Of a stretch of DNA of 53,807 nucleotides, positions 52,624 to 53,807 are shown piece after piece (within the stretch, counting starts at the first letter, position 1; each line of letters starts with the position of its first letter). The DNA lies in the IMG/VR virus record IMGVR_UViG_3300010354_000118, positions 1 through 53,807 of that record; one strand, 5' to 3'. A model generated the notes under the pieces. That model did no database searches, had not been told where the DNA came from, and saw only the letters and a program-made list of their open reading frames with translations. The stretch comes from a virus. Both the position numbers and the translations under genes were made by a program.

Positions 52624-52918
52624 ATATAATAATTACCTAACATGTTATGATCCTCTGTTGGAAAAATTTGTTGAATTATGTAATGATCATAGAAACTATA
52701 CACTGAATCGAGGTACACCTAGTGCAGAAAAAGTAAAAAGTACATTGAAAAGAATCAAATGGCTTTTAGAAGACATGAGAAAATCTATAATCAAAGCTCA
52801 ATTAGAAAATAAAAAAAATTATCACATACAGGTAGCTATCAATAAAAAAGATCCAAATTGGTGGAAGAAACAAAAGCTCAATAAGAATCATTATAGAAAC
52901 CCTAATAATAAAATATGA
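52577..52918 (+). CDS. small hypothetical protein downstream of gp46
   Basis: A 113-residue protein beginning MDSPATVTTSTISLVEYNNYL. The middle is helical (YDPLLEKFVELCNDHRNYTLNRGT, then EKVKSTLKRIKWLLEDMRKSIIKAQLE). The end is very basic and Asn-rich (KKDPNWWKKQKLNKNHYRNPNNK). ATG 52577 lies 47 bases inside gp46 with only AAAAGAAA upstream. A start nearer the gp46 stop would need a TTG (52619), so 52577 is kept with some doubt. The TGA overlaps the next ATG (ATGA). Basic composition and position suggest a nucleic-acid-binding accessory protein, which is inference only. Confidence 0.65.
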   Translation: MDSPATVTTSTISLVEYNNYLTCYDPLLEKFVELCNDHRNYTLNRGTPSAEKVKSTLKRIKWLLEDMRKSIIKAQLENKKNYHIQVAINKKDPNWWKKQKLNKNHYRNPNNKI

Positions 52919-53361
52919 CATGGTACTATGATGATAAACCCGTTGACGAACTTCCGGACGATTGTGTAGGATTTGTTTATCTTATCACCAATCTAATCAA
53001 TGACAAAAAATACATAGGCAAAAAATTAGGCAAATTTTCAAAGACCACATATAAAATAGTAAAATTAAAAAACGGCACAAAGAAAAAGAAACGAATCAAA
53101 TCAAAAATAAATTCAGATTGGCAGACTTATTATGGCTCGAACGATCAACTCACAAAAGATGTAGCACAATTAGGCACCGATAAATTTCACAGGCAAATAT
53201 TATATTTTTGTAAATCTAAGGCAGAATGCAGCTATAAAGAAGCACAAGAACAATTCACAAGAAAAGTATTAGAATCAGACGAATATTATAACGGCCAGAT
53301 ATCTGTTCGTGTCCATGGCTCACATATTTTAAAATCCATCAAGGCTCAAAAAACGGTTTAA
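52915..53361 (+). CDS. GIY-YIG endonuclease
   Basis: A 148-residue small nuclease. The catalytic GIY-YIG core is GFVYLITNLINDKKYIGKKLG at about 19-39, with Tyr and the downstream Lys-rich region KLKNGTKKKKRIKSKINSDW, then YYGSN and the conserved FHRQILYFCKSKAECSYKEAQEQF with the metal-binding Glu region. The family in T4-like phages includes endonuclease II (DenA, 136 aa), which degrades host DNA, and Seg-type mobile nucleases. The DenA-like size and absence of a DNA-binding domain favour a DenA/host-degradation type, but this is not certain. ATG 52915 overlaps the upstream stop. It is followed at once by the highly structured intergenic region. The protein ends SIKAQKTV. Confidence 0.82.
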   Translation: MTWYYDDKPVDELPDDCVGFVYLITNLINDKKYIGKKLGKFSKTTYKIVKLKNGTKKKKRIKSKINSDWQTYYGSNDQLTKDVAQLGTDKFHRQILYFCKSKAECSYKEAQEQFTRKVLESDEYYNGQISVRVHGSHILKSIKAQKTV

Positions 53362-53770
53362 GGCTCGCACAGGCTAACTTCATGTGCCCTATACCTGGAC
53401 TCTGTGTCGCAGGGATGGAATCTCGTCGCCGTAACGAGAACTCAACCACTACCCTGCTAGGATGAGGATCACTTAAATGCTGTGATTTGGTTGTTTGAAG
53501 ACAAAGAAAGCTAAAAAGACGCTCTAGTGATAGAGCACGTTCATTGGGTATGACCGCGTATGCCCCTTGAGCCGCCGTTGTGATAAAGACTGGGATGGAG
53601 GTACCGGACAACCGCCTCTGCTAAACACCCTAACGCTGTGTGATCTAGGTACTCGGATAATGTAGATCGAACTTTGCCCTGTCTGGGCAAAGTGTGACCG
53701 TTGTATCTGGATAATATATCTCGAGAAAAAGCTTCGAGTCTCGTAGACGAAGAAGACAACGAACGTAGTT
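53362..53770 (+). ncRNA. candidate structured noncoding RNA, about 400 nt
   Basis: No convincing gene lies here, and composition is clearly less AT-rich than the neighbours. Stable hairpins on the plus strand follow one another: GCAGGG/CCCTGC (53409-53414 with 53452-53457) enclosing TCTCGT/ACGAGA (53421-53426 with 53434-53439), ATCAC/GTGAT (53468-53486), GCTCTA-GTGA-TAGAGC (53521-53536, GNRA loop), a seven-pair stem at 53546-53565, GATCTA/TAGATC (53642-53668), CTTTGCCC/GGGCAAAG (53672-53692) and AACGAAC/GTTCGTT directly before the late promoter. The module GTA-TC-GGATAAT-TA-ATC-CGA occurs twice (near 53649 and 53703). I could not fit tRNA, tmRNA, RNase P RNA, or group I or II intron cores. 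Confidence 0.5.
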
Positions 53771-53774
53771 CGTT

Positions 53775-53782
53775 TATAAATA
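53775..53782 (+). promoter_or_regulatory. T4-type late promoter (TATAAATA)
   Basis: An exact late element immediately after a seven-base-pair hairpin. Initiation near 53788 leaves a short leader with GGAG at 53793-53796 before ATG 53803. It marks the beginning of a late, probably structural, gene beyond the window. Confidence 0.8.
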
Positions 53783-53802
53783 TTAGATTAACGGAGTCTA
53801 GA

Positions 53803-53807
53803 ATGAA
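53803..53807 (+). CDS. first codons of the next gene (cut by window edge)
   Basis: ATGAA at the right edge, with GGAG six bases upstream and an exact late promoter 20 bases before it. Only Met and part of the next codon are visible, so the product cannot be named. Confidence 0.6.

Noticed and set aside
53339-53759. Two minus-strand frames of 90 and 72 residues in the structured region
   Set aside because: They oppose the local gene direction, lack ribosome sites and overlap each other. The hairpin-rich sequence better fits RNA than protein.
53362-53770. tRNA, tmRNA, RNase P RNA or group I/II intron
   Set aside because: No GGTTCAANCC arm with acceptor pairing, no CCA end, no P4 consensus of RNase P, no paired P/Q/R/S core and no domain V were found by eye.
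1-53807. CRISPR array or integrase/attachment site
   Set aside because: No regular direct repeats with spacers and no recombinase gene were seen. The gene set is that of a lytic T4-like phage.

Overview
The window is part of the genome of a marine-type T4-like myovirus (contractile-tailed dsDNA phage). The evidence is a block of recognisable T4-family genes: baseplate proteins gp6, gp25, gp5 and gp53, the late sigma factor gp55, the recombination nuclease pair gp47/gp46, and an RNase H-type 5' exonuclease. They sit in AT-rich DNA with tightly packed genes, many ATGA or TAATG overlaps, T4-style late promoter elements (TATAAATA) and host-type sigma70 promoters. Gene content (QueE, ThyA, a MoxR/VWA pair, GIY-YIG and Vsr-like nucleases, collagen-like and glycine-rich tail proteins, a very large tail protein) resembles phages of marine cyanobacteria and SAR11-like bacteria. 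No photosynthesis gene, tRNA or CRISPR array was seen, so the host cannot be fixed from the window.

Layout. (1) 1-10098, plus strand: small accessory genes, queE, a Vsr-like mobile nuclease, the 5' exonuclease, several unknowns, a MoxR ATPase and a VWA/HExxH protein each with its own sigma70-like promoter, more small genes, then thyA. (2) 10095-48772, minus strand, transcribed from high to low coordinates: tube cap/initiator-like protein, gp53, hub-like protein, gp5 with a lytic transglycosylase, gp25, gp6, a 5852-residue giant tail protein, a collagen-like protein, a 1490-residue subtilase-like/glycine-rich protein, a virion protein, and four tandem tail proteins sharing one N-terminal domain. 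(3) 48827-53361, plus strand: consensus sigma70 promoter, gp55, second promoter, gp47, gp46, a small unknown and a GIY-YIG nuclease. (4) 53362-53770: about 400 bases with no convincing gene but many stable hairpins, a candidate structured RNA. It is followed by an exact late promoter and the first codons of the next gene.

How it fits together. Host-type promoters expose gp55, gp47/46 and the MoxR/VWA pair to the unmodified host polymerase. gp55 would then redirect polymerase to late elements, three of which I can tie to genes (upstream of the Vsr-like nuclease, upstream of gp6, and at the right edge). The minus-strand block builds the baseplate and a tail surface rich in enzymes and adhesins.

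Most notable. The giant tail protein carries an alpha/beta-hydrolase inserted into a beta-propeller-like repeat region. That hydrolase is itself interrupted by a subtilisin-like protease with an intact catalytic triad. A second subtilisin-like domain, lacking the catalytic Asp and Ser, is inserted further along the same repeat region. A third subtilase-like domain, with Asp replaced by Glu, lies two genes downstream. The structured intergenic region at the right end is the other strong candidate for something undescribed.
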